A stretch of 64,000 nt of DNA from the NCBI GenBank assembly GCA_000961765.1, contig LADT01000016.1:62001-126000 (forward strand), in the 5' to 3' direction. Source of the DNA: Clostridiaceae bacterium BRH_c20a. Lineage in GTDB: Bacteria; Bacillota; Peptococcia; Peptococcales; BICA1-8. Both the position numbers and the translations under genes were made by a program. Positions 1 through 8,654 of this stretch are shown piece by piece (the stretch's first letter is position 1; each line of letters begins with the position of its first letter). The notes beneath the pieces are model-generated. The model was given only the letters and a program-made list of their open reading frames with translations. It searched no databases and was not told the DNA's origin.

Positions 1-360
1 ATTTAACCATAGTGGAATGTAAATGAATAAGTTAATCGTGATAACGGACCTTCTCTGGCATCCTCGGAATTTAACCATAGTGGAATGTAAATTTGGGGAG
101 CTCAAAGAAGTCTACGGTGGAGAAAAGACTCGGAATTTAACCATAGTGGAATGTAAATGATTTGGAAGTTGGACAAAAGCATTAATTGCAGCAGAACTCG
201 GAATTTAACCATAGTGGAATGTAAAGGATGTAGGACGTTCGCAAAAAGGACAAAAGTTAGGCAACTCGGAATTTAACCATAGTGGAATGTAAAGGGATCA
301 CCGACAATGACACCCATTTCGTTTTGATCTTCTCGGAATTTAACCATATTGGAATGTAAA
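1..360. CRISPR. CRISPR array, right-hand end (six repeats)
   Basis: A 29-bp repeat beginning CTCGGAATTTAACC and ending GTGGAATGTAAA recurs at 63-91, 129-157, 197-225, 265-293 and 332-360. A copy cut by the window edge occupies 1-23. The five spacers are 37-39 bp and all different. The unit is 66-68 bp. The last copy has one change (G to T at 349), as is usual at the leader-distal end, so the leader and any cas genes would lie to the left, outside the window. No cas gene is present here, so the subtype cannot be read. Confidence 0.95.
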
Positions 361-572
361 TAGTGTTTTATGTTGTAAGTGGTAAAATAGTACAAATACG
401 GTGATATTATACGGACGTAGGCAATATGAGTTTTTGCTATTTTAGGCAAAACTTTTGAATAATCTATTTCTAGCGATTTAAAAAATCTATAACAAAATTA
501 AAATATATCTGCATAGTAAGATGGTGAACTGTTTTAAAAGCTAACCCTAAAGAGTGAAGTTTATCCAAATTG

Positions 573-581
573 TGGTATAAT
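573..581 (+). promoter_or_regulatory. Extended -10 promoter for the Fic gene
   Basis: TGGTATAAT (TG-N-TATAAT) lies 35 bases before the start codon. No convincing -35 hexamer is seen at 17 bp. The rest of 361-600 shows no gene. Confidence 0.45.
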
Positions 582-615
582 TGAAAGGAAGTAATGCGGA
601 AAAGGAGGGGTGGGT

Positions 616-1413
616 TTGGATAAGTATAGACAGGCTGTTGAACTGTGGCAGTCATACAAAATTGTGTCCGCTGGTGATTTAGATAAATACCTCGACAGCT
701 TTCGTATTCTGTTTGCGTTCCATTCTGGGAAAATAGAGAACGAAGATATTACCTATCATGATACAAGAGAAATCTTTGAAAACGGAAGAGTAGTAAACTA
801 TACAGGTAGTCCACGAGCCTTATTTGAACAGCAAAACCAAAAGCTGTGTTATGAAGTTTGGAAAGGAAAAATTGTCAAAAAAGAACCTCTTAGTATAGAG
901 TTGGTGAAGGAGATTCACCAGGTTCTCACAGGCGGGACATATGATGAACACAGGTATATTGCAAATGATGAACGACCGGGCCAGTTTAAAAAGCACGATT
1001 ATGTAACCGGTATTCATGAAGTTGGCTCAGCTGTGGAAAATGTGGAAAAGGATATAACGGAGCTCATTGCAGAAGTAAATGAATATAAGGGAAAGGATGT
1101 CTTAAAAGCTGCTACTTATCTTCATGCTAGGTTTGAGTATATCCATCCCTTCGCAGATGGTAATGGACGTGTCGGCAGAACGCTTATGAATTACTATCTT
1201 ATTATAAATAATCACCCGCCTCTTATCGTCTATGACGAGGATAAACGTATGTATTATGAGTGCCTGGAAAAGTATGATCAAACCGAGGAATTAAATCCTC
1301 TGTATGAGTTTTTTAAGTATGAAACGGAAAAAACATGGAAAAAAGCGTTGGCTCTTGCCAATGGCGTGAAGCAGGAACTCAAAGGCTTATCAGATATTAC
1401 CCAGAGTCTGTAG
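616..1413 (+). CDS. Fic-family AMP-transferase-like protein
   Basis: About 265 residues, cytoplasmic. The Fic core motif HPFADGNGRVGR starts near residue 177; its His is the catalytic base and the DGNGR loop binds nucleotide phosphates. Fic proteins usually transfer AMP to a hydroxyl of a target protein. Near residue 37 SGKIEN fits the inhibitory-helix pattern (S/T)xxxE(G/N), which suggests a class II Fic that restrains itself rather than pairing with a separate antitoxin. GTG at 610 is too close to AAGGAGG (602-608), so TTG at 616 is the likelier start. The gene is alone between two blocks of the same CRISPR repeat. It could be a toxin-like accessory gene; the target is unknown. Confidence 0.85.
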   Translation: MDKYRQAVELWQSYKIVSAGDLDKYLDSFRILFAFHSGKIENEDITYHDTREIFENGRVVNYTGSPRALFEQQNQKLCYEVWKGKIVKKEPLSIELVKEIHQVLTGGTYDEHRYIANDERPGQFKKHDYVTGIHEVGSAVENVEKDITELIAEVNEYKGKDVLKAATYLHARFEYIHPFADGNGRVGRTLMNYYLIINNHPPLIVYDEDKRMYYECLEKYDQTEELNPLYEFFKYETEKTWKKALALANGVKQELKGLSDITQSL

Positions 1414-1490
1414 CTAACAGATGTCGAAATCGTCAGCTTAAGGGCCGACGATTTTTGATTGGATTCGATTCACCTGAACGTCAATGATCT

Positions 1491-1571
1491 TACCATAGTG
1501 GAATGTAAATAGCACTACTCAGATATATGCTGAGATATCTAATGACTCGGAATCTAACCATAGTGGAATGT
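1491..1571. CRISPR. Decayed CRISPR repeats beyond the Fic gene
   Basis: Two degenerate copies of the repeat seen at 1-360. One is a 5'-truncated copy (ACCATAGTGGAATGTAAA, 1492-1509). The other is nearly full length (1546-1571, one internal change, last three bases replaced). They are separated by a 36-bp spacer-sized stretch, so the periodicity is kept. They look like the remains of one array split or eroded around the Fic gene. Confidence 0.85.
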
Positions 1572-1719
1572 GCAGATGGGGACAATTGTTTAATGGTAAA
1601 AATACTTTTCTTGTAAGAGTTGTACAGCCACAGATTTGAAACATAATTCACCAAGTGATCAGCTGGACATACCTGCAATGGTATTTGCTTATTTATGCTT
1701 ATTTATATTATGACAGTAG

Positions 1720-1863
1720 TTATGTAGTTCCAGAATAATAAACAAATTCCATAACCTGGGTCTGTTGCTCGCTACAGTGGACCTGACTACTGATGTTGAA
1801 AAAGCAACTTACCACTTGTATAAGGATGAGGCTAGTTCGGTGTCTTCTTTATTGCACTCGTAA
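1720..1863 (+). pseudogene. Possible gene remnant, 3' coding fragment
   Basis: An open stretch of 47 codons ends at TAA 1861-1863, with a protein-like composition (for example DVEKATYHLYKDEASSV). It has no ATG and no ribosome binding site; a GTG lies at 1777. It follows the decayed CRISPR repeats in an otherwise empty 600-base region, so it may be the tail of a deleted accessory gene. I do not recognise the family. Confidence 0.25.
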
Positions 1864-1961
1864 GTAGCGTAACAACGAAGCAGCTGATGAATCAAGATTG
1901 TCACATAATGTGAGTTAGATAGAATTTAATTAGGTGACAAATAAAGAGAACACATAAAGAG

Positions 1962-1985
1962 AACGGCTGAGCCCGTTTTTTTTTA
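1962..1985 (+). terminator. Rho-independent terminator
   Basis: AACGG/CCGTT stem with a short loop followed by a run of nine T. It closes the accessory region before the SteA-like gene. Confidence 0.6.
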
Positions 1986-2042
1986 TGTATTAGAAAATGC
2001 AAATTTTCTAATAATAAAAACAGGTGTTAAGGAGGGGAAGTT

Positions 2043-3161
2043 TTGCAGATAAAAGGCAAGGTTTGCGTTGACACTAAAACCAAAAATTTAACTAAAAGAA
2101 TTGAACCAGGACAAATAGCTGTTATTTGCCATCCTGACCTTGACGAAATTGCAGCAAAGGCTTTAGTTGGGGCTAAAGTAAAAGCTGTAATTAATGCAGA
2201 ACTTAGTATAACAGGTAAATACCCTAATCTAGGACCCCAGGTTCTATTAAAAGCCGGTATTCCTTTATTTGATGATGCAGGCATTGAGGTTATGAGCTTA
2301 GCTGATGGTCAGATGATTATAATTAATGAAGGAAAAATACTATATAAAAACAAAATAGTAGGAATTGGGCAAGAAATGACTGAGGAAAGGCTTAAGAATC
2401 TACTTGATGAAACTCAAAAAAATATAAATCAAGAATTAAGTAACTTTGTAAATAATACTTTAAATTATGCTCAAAAAGAAAAAGAATTGATTTTAAATGA
2501 GGTTGCTTTTCCGAAAATTAAAACCAATTTTCAAGGTAAACATGTAGTTGTTGTAGTGCGGGGGCAAGGTTATAAAGAAGATTTATTAGCTATTAAACCA
2601 TATATAAATGAGGTAAAGCCTATAATGGTTGGTGTTGATGGTGGGGCGGACGCATTATTAGAGTTAGGCTATAAGCCCCATTTAATAATTGGTGATATGG
2701 ATAGCATTTCAGATGAAGCTCTTAAATGTAAAGCAGAGCTTTTGGTACATGCTTATATAAATGGTAAAGCGCCAGGCATAGAAAGGTTAAATAAATTAAA
2801 TTTACAATATAGTTTATTTCCTGTCCCAGGTACAAGCGAAGATGCAGCATTACTTTTAGTCCATGCTAAGAAGGCGGAGTTAATTGTAGCTGTCGGAACA
2901 CATTCTAATATGATTGATTTTTTAGAAAAGGGTCGCGCCGGTATGGCTAGTACCGTATTGGTAAGAATAAAAGTAGGTGCAAAATTTATAGATGCCAAGG
3001 GTGTTAGTAAACTTTATCGTCCCAAAGTTTACTTTGGCCATCTAGCACAGGTTCTAGCTGCAGGCCTCATCCCAATATTTATAGTTACGGCAATTTCACC
3101 TATTCTCAATCAGTTTTGGCGGATTATAATACTAAAGCTCAGACTTCTAATCAGGGTTTAG
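2043..3161 (+). CDS. SteA-like septation protein, thiamine-pyrophosphokinase fold
   Basis: 372 residues from TTG 2043 behind AAGGAGGGG. The middle carries a thiamine pyrophosphokinase-type catalytic motif (VDGGADALLELG followed by IIGDMDSIS, about residues 197-223). The C-terminus has one hydrophobic segment (about 335-360) that should anchor it to the membrane. This arrangement is that of the SteA family; in Corynebacterium SteA works with SteB at the septum to control a cell-wall hydrolase. The next gene, 18 bases away, is a SteB/MctB-like membrane protein, and sugar-lipid enzymes follow, so a cell-envelope role is likely. It should not be read as a thiamine enzyme: no thiamine genes are nearby. 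Confidence 0.75.
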   Translation: MQIKGKVCVDTKTKNLTKRIEPGQIAVICHPDLDEIAAKALVGAKVKAVINAELSITGKYPNLGPQVLLKAGIPLFDDAGIEVMSLADGQMIIINEGKILYKNKIVGIGQEMTEERLKNLLDETQKNINQELSNFVNNTLNYAQKEKELILNEVAFPKIKTNFQGKHVVVVVRGQGYKEDLLAIKPYINEVKPIMVGVDGGADALLELGYKPHLIIGDMDSISDEALKCKAELLVHAYINGKAPGIERLNKLNLQYSLFPVPGTSEDAALLLVHAKKAELIVAVGTHSNMIDFLEKGRAGMASTVLVRIKVGAKFIDAKGVSKLYRPKVYFGHLAQVLAAGLIPIFIVTAISPILNQFWRIIILKLRLLIRV

Positions 3162-3179
3162 TAGGAGGAATTTAAAAAT

Positions 3180-3965
3180 ATGATAATTGATATTCGGTAT
3201 CATGTGGCTTCATTAGTGGCAATATTTATTGCTTTAGCCCTAGGAATATTAATAGGAAGCACCCTGGTAGGACAGAATTTTATGGAAAACATGGCTAAAG
3301 AACAAAACATATGGATTGGAAAATTAGAACAAGATTATATAAATTTAAAAAAAGAAACAGAAACTTTAAGGGTTGAGCTAGTCCAAAAACAAAGTCAATT
3401 GAATTATTATCAGAGCTTTGCCGTAAAAATTAAACCTTTTTTGGTAACAGGGAAACTCGAGGGAAAAAAATTTGCCATAATTGAATTAGACCAAAATGGA
3501 CCTTTTCAAGATGTAGTAAACACTTTAGAACAGTCGGGAGCAAAAATTGTTTCTAGTACTAGGTTGAAATTTTCTGAGGAAATAATTGCTGATAATAATA
3601 TGACTGTACTTACAGAACATTTATCTAAACTTATCCTAAATGGTGAAAGAACTGAGATAACAGATTTAATGGAGGAAACAAATATTATCAAGAGTATTGG
3701 AACATATGGTGACTTTATAGATGGCATCATCTTAGTAACGGGCTTTAATAAAGATAAAATTTTGTTTGAAACTCAAAATTTCATGACAAATTATCTAAAA
3801 AACAAAATCCCATTATATTTAATAAACACCGATGAAACTATTCCTTATAAAACTACATCTGAATTATGCATTGTAGATAAGCTCGATACCATCCCCGGAC
3901 AAGTTAATTTAATTTTATCTATTTTCGAGAATAAAAGTCAGGTTGTTTTTGAATCAAATAATTAA
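3180..3965 (+). CDS. SteB/MctB-like membrane protein
   Basis: 261 residues. It opens with IRYHVASLVAIFIALALGI, the hallmark of the MctB ('copper transporter', DUF3186) family, as one N-terminal membrane segment (about 7-28). A charged coiled-coil stretch follows (about 35-80), then a soluble domain that would lie outside the membrane. Start ATG 3180 follows AGGAGGAATTTAAAAAT. In Corynebacterium the homologue SteB pairs with SteA in cell separation; MctB of Mycobacterium is linked to copper. Adjacency to the SteA-like gene favours the cell-division reading. Confidence 0.7.
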   Translation: MIIDIRYHVASLVAIFIALALGILIGSTLVGQNFMENMAKEQNIWIGKLEQDYINLKKETETLRVELVQKQSQLNYYQSFAVKIKPFLVTGKLEGKKFAIIELDQNGPFQDVVNTLEQSGAKIVSSTRLKFSEEIIADNNMTVLTEHLSKLILNGERTEITDLMEETNIIKSIGTYGDFIDGIILVTGFNKDKILFETQNFMTNYLKNKIPLYLINTDETIPYKTTSELCIVDKLDTIPGQVNLILSIFENKSQVVFESNN

Positions 3966-3989
3966 TATGATTTAAGGAGCAAAATCTAA

Positions 3990-4679
3990 ATGACCGATAC
4001 CCGAGTAACTGCATTAATACCTGCATATAATGAGGAAAAAAACATAGCATTAACGATCAAGACTCTGCAAACTATTAGCGAGATAAAGCAAATAGTTGTC
4101 ATTGATGATGGATCAACCGATCGAACAGATCAGATCTCTAAAGAAATGGGAATTGAAGTTGTTAGAATAGGCGAAAATAAAGGTAAAGGAAATGCCCTAA
4201 ATATTGGAGCTAGTTATGTAAAAGAAGATTATGTAGCATTAGTTGATGCTGACTTAAAAGAAACAGCAATTGAAATACAAAAACTCATAAATCCAGTTGT
4301 GAACGGTTCATATGATATGGCTATAGCAATTTTTCCCCCTGCCTCCAAAAAAGGCGGGGTAGGATTAGTAAAGAATGCAGCTTTCTGGGGTTTAAAACTC
4401 TTAACTAACCAAGAATTCAAAGCACCATTGTCAGGTCAACGAGTAATGTCGAAGGAGGTTTTTCAAAGTCTTTTACCCTTTGCTTCAGGTTTTGGTGTAG
4501 AGGTTGGCATGACCATAGATGCTCTAGTAAAAGGCTATAACATCTTAGAAGTATCTACAAATATGGGACATGCGGAAACAGGCAGAGACTGGGCAGGATT
4601 TTTACATAGAGGAGTACAGCTCAAAGATGTATTTTTCACATTAACTAAAAAAGGCTGGCGCATATGGGCATTATCTTAA
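3990..4679 (+). CDS. Family 2 glycosyltransferase
   Basis: 229 residues with the GT-A nucleotide-sugar fold. VTALIPAYNEEKNI is at the N-terminus, DDGSTDRT is near residue 38, and the metal-binding VDAD is near residue 86. No membrane segment follows, so it is probably a cytoplasmic or peripheral enzyme transferring sugar to a lipid or glycerate acceptor. It lies between the SteA/SteB pair and a polyprenyl-phosphate sugar-1-phosphate transferase, whose start it overlaps by 16 bases. The acceptor cannot be told from sequence. Confidence 0.85.
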   Translation: MTDTRVTALIPAYNEEKNIALTIKTLQTISEIKQIVVIDDGSTDRTDQISKEMGIEVVRIGENKGKGNALNIGASYVKEDYVALVDADLKETAIEIQKLINPVVNGSYDMAIAIFPPASKKGGVGLVKNAAFWGLKLLTNQEFKAPLSGQRVMSKEVFQSLLPFASGFGVEVGMTIDALVKGYNILEVSTNMGHAETGRDWAGFLHRGVQLKDVFFTLTKKGWRIWALS

Positions 4680-5461
4680 CAATATCAAGCTTTGCTGTTA
4701 CAAGGTTTATTTTATTACCATTAAAATTATTTTTAATTAAGACAGGTGCAGTTAGAATTAATTACCTTGGCAATCAAATTCCCATTGGACTTGGTCTTGT
4801 ACTAATGTTTGGAACAGCACCGTCCTTTTTTTTATATAGTTTTTTTACAGGAGATGAAAGTATATATTTGCTATTCTTAGTATTAACTATTACTATCTTG
4901 GCAGGTTTCATTGATGATATATTAGGAAATCATAGTGTAAAGGGTTTGAAAGGTCATATATTAATGCTTATAGAAAAAGGAGAGCTGACATCAGGTGCCT
5001 TAAAGGCTATTATTATTTCCACTACTAGTGTTTATATTTCAATCTATTATTGGGAAAATGTAATATTTTTTGTTTTAAATTTTGTTATACTTGTATTAAC
5101 AACAAATATGTTTAATCTCTTTGATGTTAGACCAGGCAGAGTGATAAAAATTTATGTGCTAATATATCTAATATTGTTTGCTTCATATCCACAAACCAGA
5201 ATATATTTAAGTATAATTTTTGCAAGTGTACTTGCATATGCCCCTTTGGATTTTAAAGGTAAAGGAATGTTAGGGGATACAGGTTCAAATTTTTTAGGAA
5301 TGTCTGTAGGCTTAGCTTTAGTATTGAACCTATCATATTTACCTAAGGTTATAGTGTGTATTATTTTAGTAGCATTACACATTTATACAGAAAAAAAGTC
5401 CTTGACAGTACTAATTGAAAGGGTAAAAATCTTACGTTTAATAGATAATATGGGACGATAG
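4664..5461 (+). CDS. MraY/WecA-type phospho-sugar transferase (GT4)
   Basis: 265 residues, strongly hydrophobic with roughly eight to nine membrane segments. Family motifs are FIDDILGN (about 84-91), NMFNLFDVRPGR (the NxxNxxDgxd region) and GDTGSNFLG. These enzymes move a phospho-sugar from a UDP carrier to undecaprenyl phosphate. It is shorter than MraY (about 320) and lies in an envelope cassette outside any dcw cluster, so it is probably not the essential MraY. Start ATG 4664 lies inside the preceding gene, suggesting translational coupling. Confidence 0.75.
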   Translation: MGIILTISSFAVTRFILLPLKLFLIKTGAVRINYLGNQIPIGLGLVLMFGTAPSFFLYSFFTGDESIYLLFLVLTITILAGFIDDILGNHSVKGLKGHILMLIEKGELTSGALKAIIISTTSVYISIYYWENVIFFVLNFVILVLTTNMFNLFDVRPGRVIKIYVLIYLILFASYPQTRIYLSIIFASVLAYAPLDFKGKGMLGDTGSNFLGMSVGLALVLNLSYLPKVIVCIILVALHIYTEKKSLTVLIERVKILRLIDNMGR

Positions 5462-5476
5462 ACAGGGGTTGATATT

Positions 5477-7177
5477 TTGTTAAAAAAGGGTATTAATTCA
5501 ATTTTAGATTCTACCCATGATGCAATGGTAGTTATTGATTTAGATGAAAAAATTGTTATATTTAATACGGCCGCAGAAAAATTAATTGGTAAGCCTGCAT
5601 CATTAGTTCTTGGACAACCAGTGATTGACGTTATAAAAAATACGAGACTGCCGGAGATTCTAAAAACAGGTATTCCTGAAATTAATCAACAGCAAAATCT
5701 TGGAGAAATTACTATTATCACCAATCGAGTACCCGTATTGGATGATAAAGGGGAAATTATTGGAGCAGCAGCAGTTTTTCGAGACATTTCGGAAATAAAA
5801 CAACTTGCAGAAAAAATTACTAATCTTCAACAAATTCAATCACTCTTAGAAGCTATTATAAATTCTACCCAGGATGCTATTTCTGTGGTTGATGAAAATG
5901 GATACGGTATTTTAATAAATCCTGCCTATACTAAATTAACAGGCTTAACAGAGGATGAAGTATTGCATAAACCTGCTACTGTAGACATAGCAGAAGGGGA
6001 AAGTATGCATCTTCATGTTTTAAAAACTAGAAAGCCTGTTAAGGGAGTTGTGATGAAGGTAGGGCCAAATCGTAAAGAGGTTGTTGTAAATGTTGCTCCT
6101 ATTGAAGTTAATGGTCAATTAAAAGGCTGCGTAGGAGTTATTCAAGATATTTCAGAACTCAAAAAACTTTCTCAAGAACTCTATAAAGCAAAACGTATTA
6201 TTCGCAGATTAGAAGCTAGATATAATTTTTCGGACATTGTAGGTAATAGTGAACAACTTAGAAGTGTTGTTGAACAAGCACGAAGGTCTGCGCCGACACC
6301 GGCTACAGTTTTATTAAGAGGAGAAAGTGGGACGGGAAAAGAGATGTTTGCTCATGCCATCCATAATGCCTCCCATAGAATAAGTGGTCAGTTTGTTAGA
6401 GTAAATTGTGCTGCCATAAGTGAGAATTTATTGGAAAGTGAACTCTTTGGATATATAGAAGGTGCTTTTTCAGGTGCACTTAAAGGTGGTAAAATTGGTT
6501 TGTTTGAAGAGGCCCATGGAGGGACGATTTTCCTCGATGAAATTGGGGAAATTGGCTGGAATTTGCAGACTAAACTATTAAGAGTTTTACAGGAAAAAGA
6601 AATTCTAAGGGTGGGTGATACAAAACCAAGGAATGTCGATGTCAGGGTCATAGCTGCAACAAATGCAGATTTAGAAGTACTAGTGGATAATAAGTGTTTC
6701 CGTCAGGACTTGTACTATCGTCTTAATGTTATACCTATTCTTATTCCGCCTTTAAGAGAAAGGCAGAAAGATCTTTATGATTTAATATTTCATATACTTC
6801 AGAAACTAAACCGGGAATATGGACGTAATGTGGTTAATATAACAGATGATGGGTATAAACATTTACTAAGTTATGATTGGCCTGGGAATGTCCGGGAATT
6901 GGAGAATGTTTTAGGACGGGCAGTAATTAACATGAAAAATCAGGAAACAATTATAGAATTAAGACATCTTCCCGTACTTAACGACCCACCAGCTGGTTTT
7001 AATCTAACGGTAGATGTAACTAGTTGCTCTTATCAAGAACATTTTAATAATTGGGAAAAGAATTTGCTCTATAAAATATTAAAGGAATGTAATGGTAATA
7101 AGACTGAAACAGCTAGAAGATTAGAAGTATCTATTAGAAATCTTTACTATAAATTGGACAAATATGGAATTAGATGA
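5477..7177 (+). CDS. PAS-domain sigma-54 activator with Fis-type HTH
   Basis: 566 residues from TTG 5477. Two PAS sensor domains (about 8-110 and 125-230) precede an AAA+ domain with Walker A GESGTGKE (about 282), the sigma-54 contact loop GAFSGA (GAFTGA-like, about 330) and Walker B GTIFLDE (about 349). A Fis-type helix-turn-helix with [16 protein letters not shown] closes the protein. It is a bacterial enhancer-binding protein that opens sigma-54 RNA polymerase complexes. There is no receiver domain, so a small ligand sensed by PAS is likely. A sigma-54 promoter before the oxidoreductase operon (8415-8430) is the obvious local target. Confidence 0.9.
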   Translation: MLKKGINSILDSTHDAMVVIDLDEKIVIFNTAAEKLIGKPASLVLGQPVIDVIKNTRLPEILKTGIPEINQQQNLGEITIITNRVPVLDDKGEIIGAAAVFRDISEIKQLAEKITNLQQIQSLLEAIINSTQDAISVVDENGYGILINPAYTKLTGLTEDEVLHKPATVDIAEGESMHLHVLKTRKPVKGVVMKVGPNRKEVVVNVAPIEVNGQLKGCVGVIQDISELKKLSQELYKAKRIIRRLEARYNFSDIVGNSEQLRSVVEQARRSAPTPATVLLRGESGTGKEMFAHAIHNASHRISGQFVRVNCAAISENLLESELFGYIEGAFSGALKGGKIGLFEEAHGGTIFLDEIGEIGWNLQTKLLRVLQEKEILRVGDTKPRNVDVRVIAATNADLEVLVDNKCFRQDLYYRLNVIPILIPPLRERQKDLYDLIFHILQKLNREYGRNVVNITDDGYKHLLSYDWPGNVRELENVLGRAVINMKNQETIIELRHLPVLNDPPAGFNLTVDVTSCSYQEHFNNWEKNLLYKILKECNGNKTETARRLEVSIRNLYYKLDKYGIR

Positions 7178-7257
7178 TTTTTTCTGTTAAGTAATATTTA
7201 ATAATACAGTATTATGAGATATAATAATAAAATAAATGTTAACTCGGGAGGGTAAAG

Positions 7258-8319
7258 ATGGAAAATTTAATTATTAAGAAAACTACTATGCCTAAGGAAA
7301 GACCTAGAGAAATCAAGAGTTTTGGTACAATTTTTACTGATCATATACTAGTAATGGATTATACTAAAAATAATGGCTGGGATAATATGCGGATTGAACC
7401 TTATGGTTCTATTGCTTTAGATCCTTCAGCATGTGCCCTGCATTATGGTCAAGGTGTATTTGAAGGACTAAAAGCATATAAAACTAAAAATGGGGATATT
7501 CAGCTTTTTAGGCCTTTAGACAATTTTTTAAGATTAAATCGTTCCTGTGCGAAGGTATGTATTCCCCAGCTAGATGCTAATATGTTATTGGATGGTTTAG
7601 AACAACTGGTAAAACTTGAAAAAGATTGGATACCGGAAGAAGAGGGAACATCTCTATATATTAGACCCTATATTATTGCAACAGAAGCATTTTTAGGTGT
7701 AAGACCGGCTGTGGAATATAAATTACTTATTATCCTATCTCCTGTTGGTGCATATTATCCCGAAGGTTTAAAACCTGTTAAAATCCTTGTAGAAGAAAAT
7801 TATGTGCGGGCAGTACGGGGTGGTTTAGGGGAAGCTAAAACAATGGCTAATTATGCCGCCAGCCTCCTTGCAGCTGAAGAGGCAAAAAAGAAAGGGTTTT
7901 CTCAGGTTTTATGGTTGGATGGTGTGGAAAGAAAATATGTTGAAGAAGTAGGAACAATGAACATTTTCTTCAAAATTAACGGTAAAGTTAGTACCCCTGC
8001 CTTAAATGGAAGTATTTTGCAGGGTATAACTAGAGATTCAGTTATTCAAGTACTGCAAAAATGGGAAATACCTGTGGAAGAAAGAAAAATAACAATTGAT
8101 GAAATAGTTGCCGCTAGCAAAAACGGAACATTAGAGGAAATCTTTGGAACAGGTACTGCTGCAGTTATCTCACCGGTAGGCAAAATGGCTTATGGTAACG
8201 AGCTATTGAGTATTGAAGATTATGATGATGAGAGTCTTTCGATTAAACTTTATAATTTTCTAACAGGAATTCAATATGGAACTGTACAAGATGATTTTAA
8301 TTGGATTAAAAGAATATAA
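7258..8319 (+). CDS. ilvE: Branched-chain amino acid aminotransferase
   Basis: 353 residues, a fold type IV PLP enzyme that swaps amino groups between Leu/Ile/Val and 2-oxoglutarate. Seen are HYGQGVFEGLKAY near the N-terminus, the PLP-lysine region EAKTMANYAASL (Lys about 194) and VEEVGTMNIFF. Length and order match the eukaryote-type bacterial BCAT. It starts at ATG 7258 behind CGGGAGGG, 80 bases after the sigma-54 activator, and ends in its own terminator. With the downstream ferredoxin oxidoreductase it would turn branched-chain amino acids into acyl-CoA. Confidence 0.92.
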   Translation: MENLIIKKTTMPKERPREIKSFGTIFTDHILVMDYTKNNGWDNMRIEPYGSIALDPSACALHYGQGVFEGLKAYKTKNGDIQLFRPLDNFLRLNRSCAKVCIPQLDANMLLDGLEQLVKLEKDWIPEEEGTSLYIRPYIIATEAFLGVRPAVEYKLLIILSPVGAYYPEGLKPVKILVEENYVRAVRGGLGEAKTMANYAASLLAAEEAKKKGFSQVLWLDGVERKYVEEVGTMNIFFKINGKVSTPALNGSILQGITRDSVIQVLQKWEIPVEERKITIDEIVAASKNGTLEEIFGTGTAAVISPVGKMAYGNELLSIEDYDDESLSIKLYNFLTGIQYGTVQDDFNWIKRI

Positions 8320-8332
8320 TAAAATTTTCCGA

Positions 8333-8360
8333 CCCTGCAAGCTATTGCTTGCAGGGTTTT
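8333..8360 (+). terminator. Rho-independent terminator after ilvE
   Basis: Perfect 10-bp stem CCCTGCAAGC/GCTTGCAGGG with a four-base loop and a TTTT tail. Confidence 0.85.
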
Positions 8361-8382
8361 GCATTGTATGCATGAAAATGCA
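8360..8382 (+). promoter_or_regulatory. Overlapping dyads, candidate activator binding site
   Basis: TGCAT-TGT-ATGCA (8360-8372) overlaps TGCAT-GAAA-ATGCA (8369-8382). They lie about 60-80 bases upstream of the predicted start of the sigma-54 promoter at 8415, where enhancer-binding proteins often bind. Binding by the 5477 activator is inference. Confidence 0.45.
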
Positions 8383-8414
8383 GAGCAACAAGAGCTAAAT
8401 GCTACTAAATGTAT

Positions 8415-8430
8415 TGGCATGAATATTGCA
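8415..8430 (+). promoter_or_regulatory. Sigma-54 (-24/-12) promoter
   Basis: TGGCATGAATATTGCA matches the sigma-54 consensus TGGCAC-N5-TTGCA at all but one position, with the exact GG-to-GC spacing. Transcription would start near 8441 and run into the oxidoreductase operon at 8655. A sigma-54 activator gene lies 1.2 kb upstream. Confidence 0.75.
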
Positions 8431-8480
8431 TTTAATAAAAATATAAAAGTGAGGAAACACTTACTTAAGAAAATGGTTAA

Positions 8481-8516
8481 TAGTGACTGGTGACTGGTGA
8501 CTGGTGACTAGGCTAG
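8481..8516. repeat. 7-bp tandem repeat TGACTGG
   Basis: About four and a half copies of TGACTGG, the last ending in TAG. This is one of several unrelated period-7 arrays in intergenic DNA of this window. Confidence 0.85.
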
Positions 8517-8543
8517 TAAGAGCGAGACCAAGGTCAAAATCAT

Positions 8544-8575
8544 AGATTGCCACGCCCTAACGGGCTCGCAATGAC
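8544..8575. repeat. Dispersed palindromic element
   Basis: Nested stems ATTGC/GCAAT (8546-8550, 8568-8572) and GCCC/GGGC around a TAAC loop. The sequence resembles the common short intergenic element reading TCATTGCGAG in other bacteria. It lies in the leader between the sigma-54 promoter and the operon. Confidence 0.6.
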
Positions 8576-8583
8576 AAAATAAA

Positions 8584-8633
8584 GACCATAGACCATAGAC
8601 CATAACCTTATAACTAGCCACTAGCCGCCACTT
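8584..8633. repeat. 7-bp tandem repeats GACCATA and ACTAGCC
   Basis: Three perfect copies of GACCATA (8584-8604), then two of ACTAGCC (8613-8626) with a degenerate third. With 8481-8575 they fill the 200-base leader before 8655. No gene is seen in 8320-8654. Confidence 0.75.
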
Positions 8634-8654
8634 TCCCAAAAGGAGGGGTTGCAA

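Noticed and set aside
1581-1720. Transposase or tRNA remnant beyond the CRISPR fragments
   Set aside because: No cloverleaf, inverted ends or transposase motif could be found on either strand.
2643-2715. Thiamine pyrophosphokinase gene
   Set aside because: The motif is there, but the membrane tail and SteB-like neighbour fit the SteA family instead.
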